A stretch of DNA of 6,024 nt from the NCBI GenBank assembly GCA_013043995.1, contig JABEVL010000171.1:1-6024 (forward strand), given 5' to 3'. Shown in pieces: positions 1 through 5,237 of this stretch (position 1 is its first letter; every line of letters starts with the position of its first letter). The notes beneath the pieces are model-generated. The model was not told where the DNA came from, made no database searches, and was given only the letters and a program-made list of their open reading frames with translations. The position numbers and the translations under genes were made by a program. This stretch comes from Spirochaetales bacterium. GTDB lineage: Bacteria > Spirochaetota > Spirochaetia > JABEVK01.

Positions 1-30
1 ATCGGCTTCGCCCTCATCGGCTTCGCCGAC
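1..30 (+). repeat. Tandem 15-bp direct repeat in the linker of the SPOR-like gene
   Basis: The 12-mer ATCGGCTTCGCC occurs at 1-12 and again at 16-27, giving a 15-bp unit repeated about twice. It is in frame and encodes Ser-Ala-Ser-Pro-Ser / Ser-Ala-Ser-Pro-Thr in the linker. The array may extend beyond the left edge. Confidence 0.6.
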
Positions 31-334
31 TCCCAGTTTCACTGCTTCTGTCATTTCCAAACCCACATCGGTGTCCCCCAAAAACGACAGCACCTCCCTT
101 GGTCGGGGATGGTACCTGAGTTGGGGACCCTGGGCTTCGCAACAAGAAGCTTCCGATGCTTTTCCGGCGATCTACAAAAACGTGACCCAACAGAACTTTC
201 TCGTTGATCAATGGCTGCTCCAAAAGATCGCCGATGGTAAATGGACTTTAATCGCCGGCCCCGTCGACGTCAATAAAGCCGTGAATTCCCTAAAGTTTCC
301 CCAAAGTCCTCCCAACGCCTTGTTCAGACCTTGA
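2..334 (+). CDS. C-terminal part of a SPOR-like domain protein (5' end outside window)
   Basis: The frame is open from the left edge, so this is the C-terminal end (110 residues) of a longer protein; the GTG at 71 is internal and no start is visible. About the first 23 residues are a Ser/Ala/Pro/Thr-rich linker. The rest resembles a SPOR (sporulation-related repeat) domain: an opening strand in GWYLSWGPWAS, a helix with alternating Ala and polar residues, then a second strand KWTLIAGPVD followed by a short helix. This matches the family pattern of YxVQvGaF ... yrVxvGPf. SPOR domains bind denuded septal peptidoglycan, and a flexible linker ahead of the domain is usual in envelope-anchored SPOR proteins. 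The anchor or signal would lie outside the window. The domain call rests on pattern only and the usual second-half residues are loosely kept, so a different small alpha/beta domain is possible. The stop TGA lies inside the convergent UPF0178-family gene. Confidence 0.5.
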   Translation, partial: SASPSSASPTPSFTASVISKPTSVSPKNDSTSLGRGWYLSWGPWASQQEASDAFPAIYKNVTQQNFLVDQWLLQKIADGKWTLIAGPVDVNKAVNSLKFPQSPPNALFRP

Positions 335-787
335 CCTCGATTGGCGAACCAGACGCATAAACTCCTTGTCCCAACTCCGAACAAAAGCGTTCCATTCCTT
401 GGTGCCGTAACTTGATGTTGACTCGGGTTTAAGTCCAGAGGTACGGAGTTCTTCCATAAAATCTCTCAGAGAAAGTCGCTCGCGCACATTTTCTTTGCTG
501 TAGACTGTTCCCCGGTCGTTCACGACCGACACTCCTTTATCGACGAGGCGAGCCGCCAATGGAATATCCCTGGTCATCACAAGATCGCCTTCTGCTGAAT
601 TTTCAACAATAGCGTCGTCAGCAGCACCAGGGTTTTCTTCAACGACTTTCATTTTTACCCAAGTTTCTTCAAAGGGAATAGGCCGATTGGCAAAACAGAC
701 TAAGTCAACATTCTCACGGCGGCACGAACGCGCGACGAGTTCACGCACTGGTTTAGGGCAACTGTCACCATCAAGATACACTGTCAA
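290..787 (-). CDS. UPF0178 (DUF188, YaiI/YqxD) family protein, PIN-like fold
   Basis: This is a 165-residue cytosolic protein of the conserved UPF0178 family, whose biochemical role is not established; the fold is related to PIN-like nucleases. Seen here: an N-terminal MTVYLDGDSCPKPVRE with acidic residues D6 and D8 and the C10-P11 pair, then NPGAADDAIVE around 52-62 (D57, D58), then GDLVMTRDIPLAA at 67-79 (D74), then a DRG at 91-93. These are the blocks shared with E. coli YaiI, which begins MTIWVDADACP. The start is TTG at 785-787. In-frame GTG codons at 788-790 and 791-793 sit only 3 and 0 nt from the GGGAGG ribosome site, while the TTG has 6 nt spacing and aligns with the family N-terminus. 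About 15 residues at the C-terminus (Arg/Ser-rich, then GVGRTLGKL) look like a lineage extension; they are encoded where this gene overlaps the convergent SPOR-like gene. Confidence 0.9.
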   Translation of the reverse strand: MTVYLDGDSCPKPVRELVARSCRRENVDLVCFANRPIPFEETWVKMKVVEENPGAADDAIVENSAEGDLVMTRDIPLAARLVDKGVSVVNDRGTVYSKENVRERLSLRDFMEELRTSGLKPESTSSYGTKEWNAFVRSWDKEFMRLVRQSRSRSEQGVGRTLGKL

Positions 788-793
788 CACCAC

Positions 794-799
794 CCTCCC
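794..799 (-). promoter_or_regulatory. Ribosome binding site that decides the TTG start of the UPF0178 gene
   Basis: On the minus strand GGGAGG is followed by GTGGTGTTGAC. Six nucleotides separate it from the TTG at 787-785. The two GTG codons between them are too close to be efficient starts. Confidence 0.75.
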
Positions 800-836
800 A
801 AATCACACAACTCACTCACTTTCAACTTACACAGGC

Positions 837-922
837 TCTGTTCAAGGTTGCGCACAACACTGAAGTTCTGAATTCCCTGTCTGTTCAAAACTACTCCAAG
901 CAAGTGCCCTCTGTGAAGTTCT
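837..922. repeat. Two interleaved 9-bp direct repeats in the pfp upstream spacer
   Basis: TCTGTTCAA occurs at 837-845 and 880-888. TGAAGTTCT occurs at 861-869 and 914-922. Spacings are 43 and 53 bp. They could be chance, traces of an old imperfect duplication, or binding sites upstream of the pfp promoter. Confidence 0.35.
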
Positions 923-952
923 TTTCCCAAAGTCCGTCAGTGCAAGCTTACC

Positions 953-981
953 TTGACCAAGGCAGATTCGAAACGTAAGAT
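953..981 (+). promoter_or_regulatory. Candidate sigma70-type promoter of pfp
   Basis: A -35 TTGACC (953-958; 5 of 6 to consensus) and a -10 TAAGAT (976-981; 4 of 6) are separated by exactly 17 bp. Transcription would start near 988, giving a leader of about 34 nt before the pfp ATG. The -35 lies inside a perfect inverted repeat, CCTTG-AC-CAAGG (951-962), which could be an operator. Confidence 0.55.
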
Positions 982-1010
982 GAGTCTGTTTTTCTCATGA
1001 TACTCAATTT

Positions 1011-1015
1011 AGGAG
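1011..1015 (+). promoter_or_regulatory. Ribosome binding site of pfp
   Basis: AGGAG stands 6 nt before the ATG at 1022, which supports that start. Confidence 0.8.
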
Positions 1016-1021
1016 TCGATT

Positions 1022-2686
1022 ATGCCGCTCTCTGCTCTGCAAAAGTCTCGTTACAAATATGTACCCAAGCTTCCTCCCGTCCTTCGAGGCGACCTATCCA
1101 AGGTCGTCGTCCAACTGGGGCAACCGACTGAATCGGTTGCCAACTCCGATGAGCTCAAGAAACTCTTTCCCCACACCTACGGAGCCCCTATAGCTCAGGT
1201 TTCTTCGGGAAAGAATAAATCCTTTGACAAACAACTGACGTTGGCTGTGGTGTTATCGGGCGGCCAGGCTCCCGGCGGACACAATGTCATTGCAGGACTT
1301 TACGATGGACTGAAGAAGGGAAACAAGAAATCACGATTATTGGGAGCCCTGGGCGGTCCTAAAGGATTGATTGATGGTAAGTTTGTCGAAATTACCGACA
1401 GGATGATGGATGATTATCGTAACACCGGAGGCTTCGACATGATTGGTTCCGGTCGCGATAAAATCGAAAAGCCGGAAGATCTTGCGAAAGTCGTCGAAGT
1501 TGTTCAGTCCCAGGGAATCAACGGGGTTGTCGTCGTAGGCGGAGATGATTCCAACACCAACGCCGCCGTCCTCGCCGAACACTTTCAAAGTCTGAGCCTT
1601 GACGTCGGTGTCGTAGGTTGCCCCAAGACAATTGACGGCGACCTCAAAAATGATCACATTGAAACGAGTTTTGGCTTTGACACGGCTTGTAAAACCTACA
1701 GTGAACTCATCGGCAACATCGGCAGAGACGCAAACTCAGCAAAAAAGTACTGGCACTTCATTAAACTTATGGGACGATCGGCCAGTCATATCACCCTCGA
1801 ATGTGCCCTTCAAACCCAGCCCAACGTCTGCCTGATCGGCGAGGAAGTCGCCGCAAAGAAAATGACCCTTGACCAAATTGTCGAACAAGTCGCAGGTACC
1901 GTCGCCGCCCGGGCTGCAAAGGGAAACAACTTCGGTATTGTGCTCATCCCAGAAGGTTTGATCGAGTTTATTCCCGAAGTGGGCACCCTTATTTCTCAGC
2001 TCTCTGACGTTCTTGCCCACGATCATGAAGGGGCCCGTGATTTTGAAAAACAAGTTCTATTGGAAGGCCAGGTCGCGTGGCTTGAAAAAATGTTGACAGC
2101 CGAGAACACCAAGGTTTTAAAAGCACTCCCCGCTGAGATTCAACGCCAGCTGTTTCTTGACCGGGACAGTCACGGTAACGTGCAAGTCTCTCTGATTGAA
2201 ACAGAAAAGCTTTTGGTCGAGCTGGTCAAACGCAAGCTCAAATCCTGGAGTGAATCCGGCAAGTACGCAGGTAAATTTAGCGCTTTGACACACTTTTTTG
2301 GTTATGAGGGACGCTGTGCCTTTCCGTCGAATTTCGACGCCGATTACTGTTATAGCTTGGGGTTCAACGCCTTTGTTCTTTTTAACGCTGGCCTGACGGG
2401 TTATCTTTCAAGCGTCCGGAACACCCACTTGAGCGCAGAAAAATGGACCTGCGGCGGAGTTCCGATCACAATGATGATGAACATTGAACAGCGTCACGGG
2501 AAACCCAAGCCTGTTATCAAGAAAGCCCTTGTCGAACTCGAGGGTAAGCCGTTCAAATCTTTTGCGGCTTCACGGGACTCGTGGTCGGTTGAAACGGCTT
2601 ACCTCTACCCGGGAGCCATCCAGTACTACGGCCCTTCCGAGGTTTGTGACGCACCGACAAAAACCCTGCAGCTGGAACAAAAATAG
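1022..2686 (+). CDS. pfp: Pyrophosphate--fructose 6-phosphate 1-phosphotransferase (PPi-dependent phosphofructokinase, long form)
   Basis: This cytosolic enzyme reversibly phosphorylates fructose 6-phosphate to fructose 1,6-bisphosphate with pyrophosphate instead of ATP, and can serve both glycolysis and gluconeogenesis. The 554-residue length fits the long PFP group (plant-beta-like, also in spirochaetes and chlamydiae), not the ~320-residue ATP-PFK. Motifs seen: phosphate-binding LSGGQAPGGHN at 78-88; GGPKGL at 111-116; GGDDS at 173-177, where D176 replaces the Gly of ATP enzymes; PKTIDGDL at 201-208, with K202 marking PPi use and catalytic D205; MGRSASH at 250-256; PEGLIEF at 310-316; and YEGR at 428-431 for fructose 6-phosphate binding. 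All key residues are intact, and the roughly 70-residue N-terminal extension is typical of the long form. The gene is transcribed alone from its own promoter and ends convergently with asnS across a hairpin. Family assignment is near certain; substrate specificity is inferred from the two signature residues. Confidence 0.96.
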   Translation: MPLSALQKSRYKYVPKLPPVLRGDLSKVVVQLGQPTESVANSDELKKLFPHTYGAPIAQVSSGKNKSFDKQLTLAVVLSGGQAPGGHNVIAGLYDGLKKGNKKSRLLGALGGPKGLIDGKFVEITDRMMDDYRNTGGFDMIGSGRDKIEKPEDLAKVVEVVQSQGINGVVVVGGDDSNTNAAVLAEHFQSLSLDVGVVGCPKTIDGDLKNDHIETSFGFDTACKTYSELIGNIGRDANSAKKYWHFIKLMGRSASHITLECALQTQPNVCLIGEEVAAKKMTLDQIVEQVAGTVAARAAKGNNFGIVLIPEGLIEFIPEVGTLISQLSDVLAHDHEGARDFEKQVLLEGQVAWLEKMLTAENTKVLKALPAEIQRQLFLDRDSHGNVQVSLIETEKLLVELVKRKLKSWSESGKYAGKFSALTHFFGYEGRCAFPSNFDADYCYSLGFNAFVLFNAGLTGYLSSVRNTHLSAEKWTCGGVPITMMMNIEQRHGKPKPVIKKALVELEGKPFKSFAASRDSWSVETAYLYPGAIQYYGPSEVCDAPTKTLQLEQK

Positions 2687-2691
2687 CCGAC

Positions 2692-2726
2692 GGCCCCGTT
2701 TCGCGACTGGGTCACGGGACGGGGCC
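2692..2726. terminator. GC-rich hairpin between convergent pfp and asnS; probable bidirectional terminator
   Basis: GGCCCCGT (2692-2699) pairs perfectly with ACGGGGCC (2719-2726) around a 19-nt loop. It starts 5 nt past the pfp stop and 2 nt past the asnS stop. On the minus strand a run of five T follows at 2683-2679, about 8 nt from the stem, which is further than in a classical intrinsic terminator. On the plus strand no T-run follows. The position supports termination for both genes; the mechanism is uncertain. Confidence 0.6.
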
Positions 2727-2728
2727 AA

Positions 2729-4120
2729 TCAGAAGTCTGCACTACCTACCGTTCGTGGAAAGGGAATGACATCCCTGATGTTCCCCATGCCCGTAACATA
2801 CTGAAGAAGCCTCTCAAAACCGAGGCCAAATCCAGAATGAGGAACGCTTCCAAAACGGCGTAAGTCGAGGTACCAGGAGTAACTTTCCAAAGGCATTTTG
2901 AGTTCATTCATGCGGTCTTCCAGAACATCAAGTCGTTCCTCCCGCTCACTCCCCCCAATAATTTCTCCGAGGCGAGGGACCAAAACATCCATCGCTTTAA
3001 CTGTTTTTCCGTCCCCGTTGAGCTTCATATAAAAAGCTTTGATTTCTTTAGGATAATTGGTCACGATCACCGGGCCCTTATAAACCTCGTCGGTCAAGTA
3101 GCGCTCGTGTTCAGATTGAAGATCATTTCCCCAAGTGACAGGGTATTCAAAATCTTTTTTGGACTTCTGCAATTCAGCAACCGCCTGGGTATAGGTAATT
3201 TTTGAAAAATTTCCGTAGGCTACCGAATTGAGTGTCTCCAAAAGTCCTTTTTCGACCCACTGATCAAAAAAAGTCAGCTCTTCGATATTTTTTTCCAGGA
3301 TCTTGGTCACCAAGAATTTGAGAAAATCTTCAGCAAGGTCCATATTACCAGCAAGATCAAGCCAAGCTGTTTCAGGTTCCACCATCCAAAACTCGGCCAA
3401 ATGCCGTGTCGTGTTGGAATTTTCGGCTCGAAAGGTCGGGCCAAAAGTGTAGATTGCTCCCAGCGAAGTTGCAAAAGTTTCACCGTTCAGTTGGCCAGAT
3501 ACCGTCAGATGTGCTTCTTTTCCAAAAAAATCTTTTGACCAGTCAACTTGACCCTCCGGCGTCCGAGGAGGTTTTTCAACGTCCAAGGTCGTAACGCGGA
3601 ACATTTGACCAGCACCTTCCGCATCGCTTGCCGTGATCAAGGGAGTATTGACCCAGACGTATCCATGATTCTGAAAAAATTCATGGATCGAAAAGGCTAG
3701 AGTATTTCTCACCCGAGCCAAAGCAGAAAAGGTATTCGTCCTTGGGCGCAGATGTGCAATTTCCCGAAGAAACTCGTAGCTATGACGTTTTTTCTGCAAA
3801 GGGTAAGTTTGAGGGTCCGCTGGGCCGACGACCTCAAGAGCTACCACTGCCAGTTCCCATTTCTGTCCTGGGGCAGGTGAGGGCCTCAGACTACCTTTCG
3901 CACGAACACTTGCCCCCGTCGAAACCCCTGTGAGCACAGCCGACCATTCATTACGATCAACAACAAGCTGAAGGTTTTTTTGACACGACCCGTCGTTGAG
4001 TTCAAGGAAAGCGAGCTCTTTTGTTTCACGTTTGGTACGAACCCATCCAGCAACCCAAATCTCGCGTTCCGCCCCCTCGAGAAGAAGGTTTTTAATTTGA
4101 ACATAGGGGTGAAAGTACAT
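2729..4120 (-). CDS. asnS: Asparaginyl-tRNA synthetase
   Basis: This class IIb aminoacyl-tRNA synthetase attaches asparagine to tRNA(Asn) in the cytosol. The 463 residues match the usual bacterial length (E. coli 466). An N-terminal OB-fold anticodon-binding domain (about 18-100) opens with IWVAGWVRTKRETKELAFLEL. The catalytic core follows HLRPRTNTF at 123-131. Motif 1 covers the YVWVNTPLIT region, with P160. Motif 2 runs from FRAENSNTTRH (230-240) through LAEFWMVEPE to 250. Motif 3 is GLGFERLL (432-439), followed by GNIRDVIPFPR (446-456), the ending characteristic of AsnRS. These residues separate it from AspRS. The ATG has an AAGGA site 7 nt upstream that overlaps the stop codon of the trpR-like gene, so it is the last gene of the BI-1/trpR-like/asnS operon. 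Its presence implies direct Asn charging, although an indirect amidotransferase route elsewhere is not excluded. Confidence 0.97.
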   Translation of the reverse strand: MYFHPYVQIKNLLLEGAEREIWVAGWVRTKRETKELAFLELNDGSCQKNLQLVVDRNEWSAVLTGVSTGASVRAKGSLRPSPAPGQKWELAVVALEVVGPADPQTYPLQKKRHSYEFLREIAHLRPRTNTFSALARVRNTLAFSIHEFFQNHGYVWVNTPLITASDAEGAGQMFRVTTLDVEKPPRTPEGQVDWSKDFFGKEAHLTVSGQLNGETFATSLGAIYTFGPTFRAENSNTTRHLAEFWMVEPETAWLDLAGNMDLAEDFLKFLVTKILEKNIEELTFFDQWVEKGLLETLNSVAYGNFSKITYTQAVAELQKSKKDFEYPVTWGNDLQSEHERYLTDEVYKGPVIVTNYPKEIKAFYMKLNGDGKTVKAMDVLVPRLGEIIGGSEREERLDVLEDRMNELKMPLESYSWYLDLRRFGSVPHSGFGLGFERLLQYVTGMGNIRDVIPFPRTVGSADF

Positions 4121-4127
4121 GACTGTT

Positions 4128-4132
4128 TCCTT
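4128..4132 (-). promoter_or_regulatory. asnS ribosome binding site overlapping the trpR-like stop codon
   Basis: On the minus strand the stop TAA of the trpR-like gene (4133-4131) is the start of TAAGGA; AAGGA then stands 7 nt before the asnS ATG. Ribosomes ending on the upstream gene would cover this site, which suggests translational coupling. Confidence 0.75.
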
Positions 4133-4457
4133 AACGTGGGGGATTGAGGGATTGACGAAGGATAAGCATTTTTTTGAAAGGAGAGTCTGTTTTTTTGAGT
4201 TCCTTGCTCCCCCGGGTGATCTTGCACAAACTCATTCCTAGCTCCTGGGCAATCTGACGTTGAGTTTCTCCCAGGGCTAGTCGGTGAACAAGTTCCCAGC
4301 GTGCCGCAATGTCACGAACTTCACGTGCCGTGAATAAACTCGCCAAAAACGACTGAACGAGCTGAGGATCATTGCAAGCGGCCAGAACCAAGGAAAGGTC
4401 GTGAAAAGCGCTGTCGTTCCGAAAGGGGATGACCTCGTCGTTTTTCACGCCTTCCAT
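4131..4457 (-). CDS. TrpR-family (Trp repressor-like) transcriptional regulator
   Basis: This is a 108-residue helical DNA-binding protein, the same length as E. coli TrpR. From residue 37 on it aligns with the repressor core: FLASLFTAREVRDIAARWEL, then LALGETQRQIAQELGMS as the first part of the helix-turn-helix, and KITRGSKELKK (79-89) for the recognition segment. Counterparts of the E. coli tryptophan-pocket residues Thr44, Arg54 and Arg84 are present as T43, R53 and R82, followed by G83-S84, so tryptophan could be the corepressor. E. coli Thr81 is replaced by K79, and the first 35 residues show no clear match. The related YerC/YecD family usually has IS-R rather than ITRGS here, which favours the TrpR side. 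No trp biosynthesis genes are in the window. The ATG is 3 bp after the BI-1 stop, with only a weak G-rich ribosome site, so translation is probably coupled. It is placed between BI-1 and asnS in one operon. The family is well supported; target and effector are unknown. Confidence 0.8.
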   Translation of the reverse strand: MEGVKNDEVIPFRNDSAFHDLSLVLAACNDPQLVQSFLASLFTAREVRDIAARWELVHRLALGETQRQIAQELGMSLCKITRGSKELKKTDSPFKKMLILRQSLNPPR

Positions 4458-4460
4458 AAG

Positions 4461-5162
4461 CTAATTCCCCCGCCGTCCGCCAAAAAGTGAAAGCATCATC
4501 AAGAACAGGTTGATGAAATCCAGATACAGGGAAAGAGCTCCCAAAACACCCAATTTGCGCACCAGGGTCGAGTCATCACTCATTTGGGCATGAAGTTTTT
4601 TCAAGCGAAAAGTATCATAGGCTGTAAGACCTACAAAAACCAAAACACCGACAAAACTAATGATCGTTTGAAAAACACTCGAGTGAAGAAAAAAATTGAC
4701 AAGACTGGCGATAATGACGCCGATCAGGGCCATAAAGAGAATATTGCCCCACTTTGAAAGGTCAGCTTTTGTGATCCAACCGTAGGCACTCATTGCAAAG
4801 AACATGGCAGAACTTACAAAGAAAACGCTCGAAATCGTTCCCAAACTGTAGACAAGAAAAATGGCGGACAGTGTGATGCCATTTAAGACCGAGTAAAGAG
4901 TGAAAAGCGCTAAGCCTGTTTCAAAGCTCAGACGGAAAACACGGGAAGAAAGAAACCAAACAAGCCCCAGCTCTGCCGCTACCAGAACAATCCATCCGAA
5001 CATATTGCCGAAAATGAGACTCTGGAGGGATTCGTTTTGCGCAGTAAAGTAAGCAGCAAAGGCCGTCAAAAGGACGGCCATTCCCATCCAGGCGTAGACC
5101 TTATACAGAAACTTCTTTTGTTCTTGAACGGCTTGTTCAGCTGTCGCATAAGAACCGTACAT
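4461..5162 (-). CDS. Bax inhibitor-1/YccA (UPF0005) family integral membrane protein
   Basis: This is a 233-residue inner-membrane protein with about seven hydrophobic segments (near 26-41, 52-71, 84-106, 110-128, 140-159, 165-183 and 205-227). Bacterial relatives include YbhL, YccA and B. subtilis YetJ. YetJ is a pH-sensitive calcium leak channel and YccA modulates the FtsH protease; which role applies here cannot be told. The cytosolic N-terminus carries a Gln/Lys-rich stretch before the first segment. The conserved family blocks are visible: GLTAYDTFRLKKL (178-190) and LSLYLDFINLFLMMLSLFG (210-228). D183 and D215 correspond to the aspartate pair that gates YetJ (Asp171/Asp195). The ATG is preceded by a full consensus AAGGAGGT, implying strong expression. 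It is the first gene of the operon with the TrpR-like regulator and asnS. Confidence 0.93.
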   Translation of the reverse strand: MYGSYATAEQAVQEQKKFLYKVYAWMGMAVLLTAFAAYFTAQNESLQSLIFGNMFGWIVLVAAELGLVWFLSSRVFRLSFETGLALFTLYSVLNGITLSAIFLVYSLGTISSVFFVSSAMFFAMSAYGWITKADLSKWGNILFMALIGVIIASLVNFFLHSSVFQTIISFVGVLVFVGLTAYDTFRLKKLHAQMSDDSTLVRKLGVLGALSLYLDFINLFLMMLSLFGGRRGN

Positions 5163-5166
5163 ATAA

Positions 5167-5174
5167 ACCTCCTT
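5167..5174 (-). promoter_or_regulatory. Consensus Shine-Dalgarno of the BI-1 gene
   Basis: AAGGAGGT on the minus strand, fully complementary to the 16S rRNA 3' end, stands 4 nt before the ATG (5 nt counted from GGAGG). It is much stronger than the sites of the other genes here. Confidence 0.85.
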
Positions 5175-5176
5175 CG

Positions 5177-5193
5177 TGCGTCCAAAGGACGCA
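5177..5193 (-). promoter_or_regulatory. Leader hairpin directly ahead of the BI-1 ribosome site
   Basis: TGCGTCC and GGACGCA form a perfect 7-bp stem with a 3-nt loop. On the minus strand it ends 2 nt before AAGGAGGT. No T-run follows on either strand, so it is not a classical terminator. If the promoter at 5198-5226 is real, the hairpin would be at or within a few nt of the mRNA 5' end, where stems often protect against decay; alternatively it is a protein-binding palindrome. Confidence 0.6.
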
Positions 5194-5197
5194 TCTC

Positions 5198-5226
5198 AAG
5201 TTACCTTTAAATTAAAAAGGATTCAA
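5198..5226 (-). promoter_or_regulatory. Candidate promoter of the BI-1/trpR-like/asnS operon
   Basis: On the minus strand a -35-like TTGAAT (5226-5221; 4 of 6) and a -10-like TAACTT (5203-5198; 3 of 6) are separated by 17 bp. The AT-rich spacer is itself a near palindrome (CCTTT and AAAGG arms at 5204-5208 and 5216-5220). Weak on sequence alone; it gains support from being the only 75-bp gap in the minus-strand series. Confidence 0.35.
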
Positions 5227-5237
5227 TAACCCGAAAG

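Larger units (their letters stand above)
757..978 (+). pseudogene. Open frame without a usable start ahead of pfp; possible gene relic
   Basis: This frame is open from just after a TAG at 754-756 to the TAA at 976-978, about 73 codons. It has no ATG or TTG; GTG occurs only at 904, 913 and 940. The part from about 829 onward reads like a protein C-terminus: it includes FKVAHNTEVLNSLSVQNYSK, then SVQAYLDQGRFET and the stop. Third codon positions look gene-like (many C and G endings). I do not recognise a family. The promoter assigned to pfp lies across its end, and its 5' part overlaps the start of the UPF0178 gene on the other strand. It could be the decayed 3' end of a lost gene, or a chance open frame in spacer DNA. 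No ribosome site sits before any of the GTG codons that I can support. Confidence 0.25.

Noticed and set aside
14..223. Minus-strand open frame of 69 codons at the left end
   Set aside because: It is opposite the SPOR-like frame, is Arg/Ser/Gly-rich without recognisable motifs, and is best explained as a shadow.
1337..2053. Minus-strand open frames within pfp
   Set aside because: They lie wholly within a gene with intact motifs throughout, lack ribosome sites that I can support, and resemble no family.
3886..4227. 113-codon minus-strand frame across the trpR-like/asnS junction
   Set aside because: It is the shifted frame of both genes; their real frames show conserved family motifs on either side, so no fusion or frameshift is indicated.
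5177..5193. Intrinsic terminator of the PEPC gene
   Set aside because: The 7-bp stem is followed by CGAAGGAGG, not a T-run, and it abuts the BI-1 ribosome site.
5163..5237. Trp operator (CTAG-centred) for autoregulation by the TrpR-like protein
   Set aside because: No CTAG core is present in the BI-1 leader. The CTAGs that I noticed are inside genes (for example near 4243 and 5904), so a classical trp operator is not supported.
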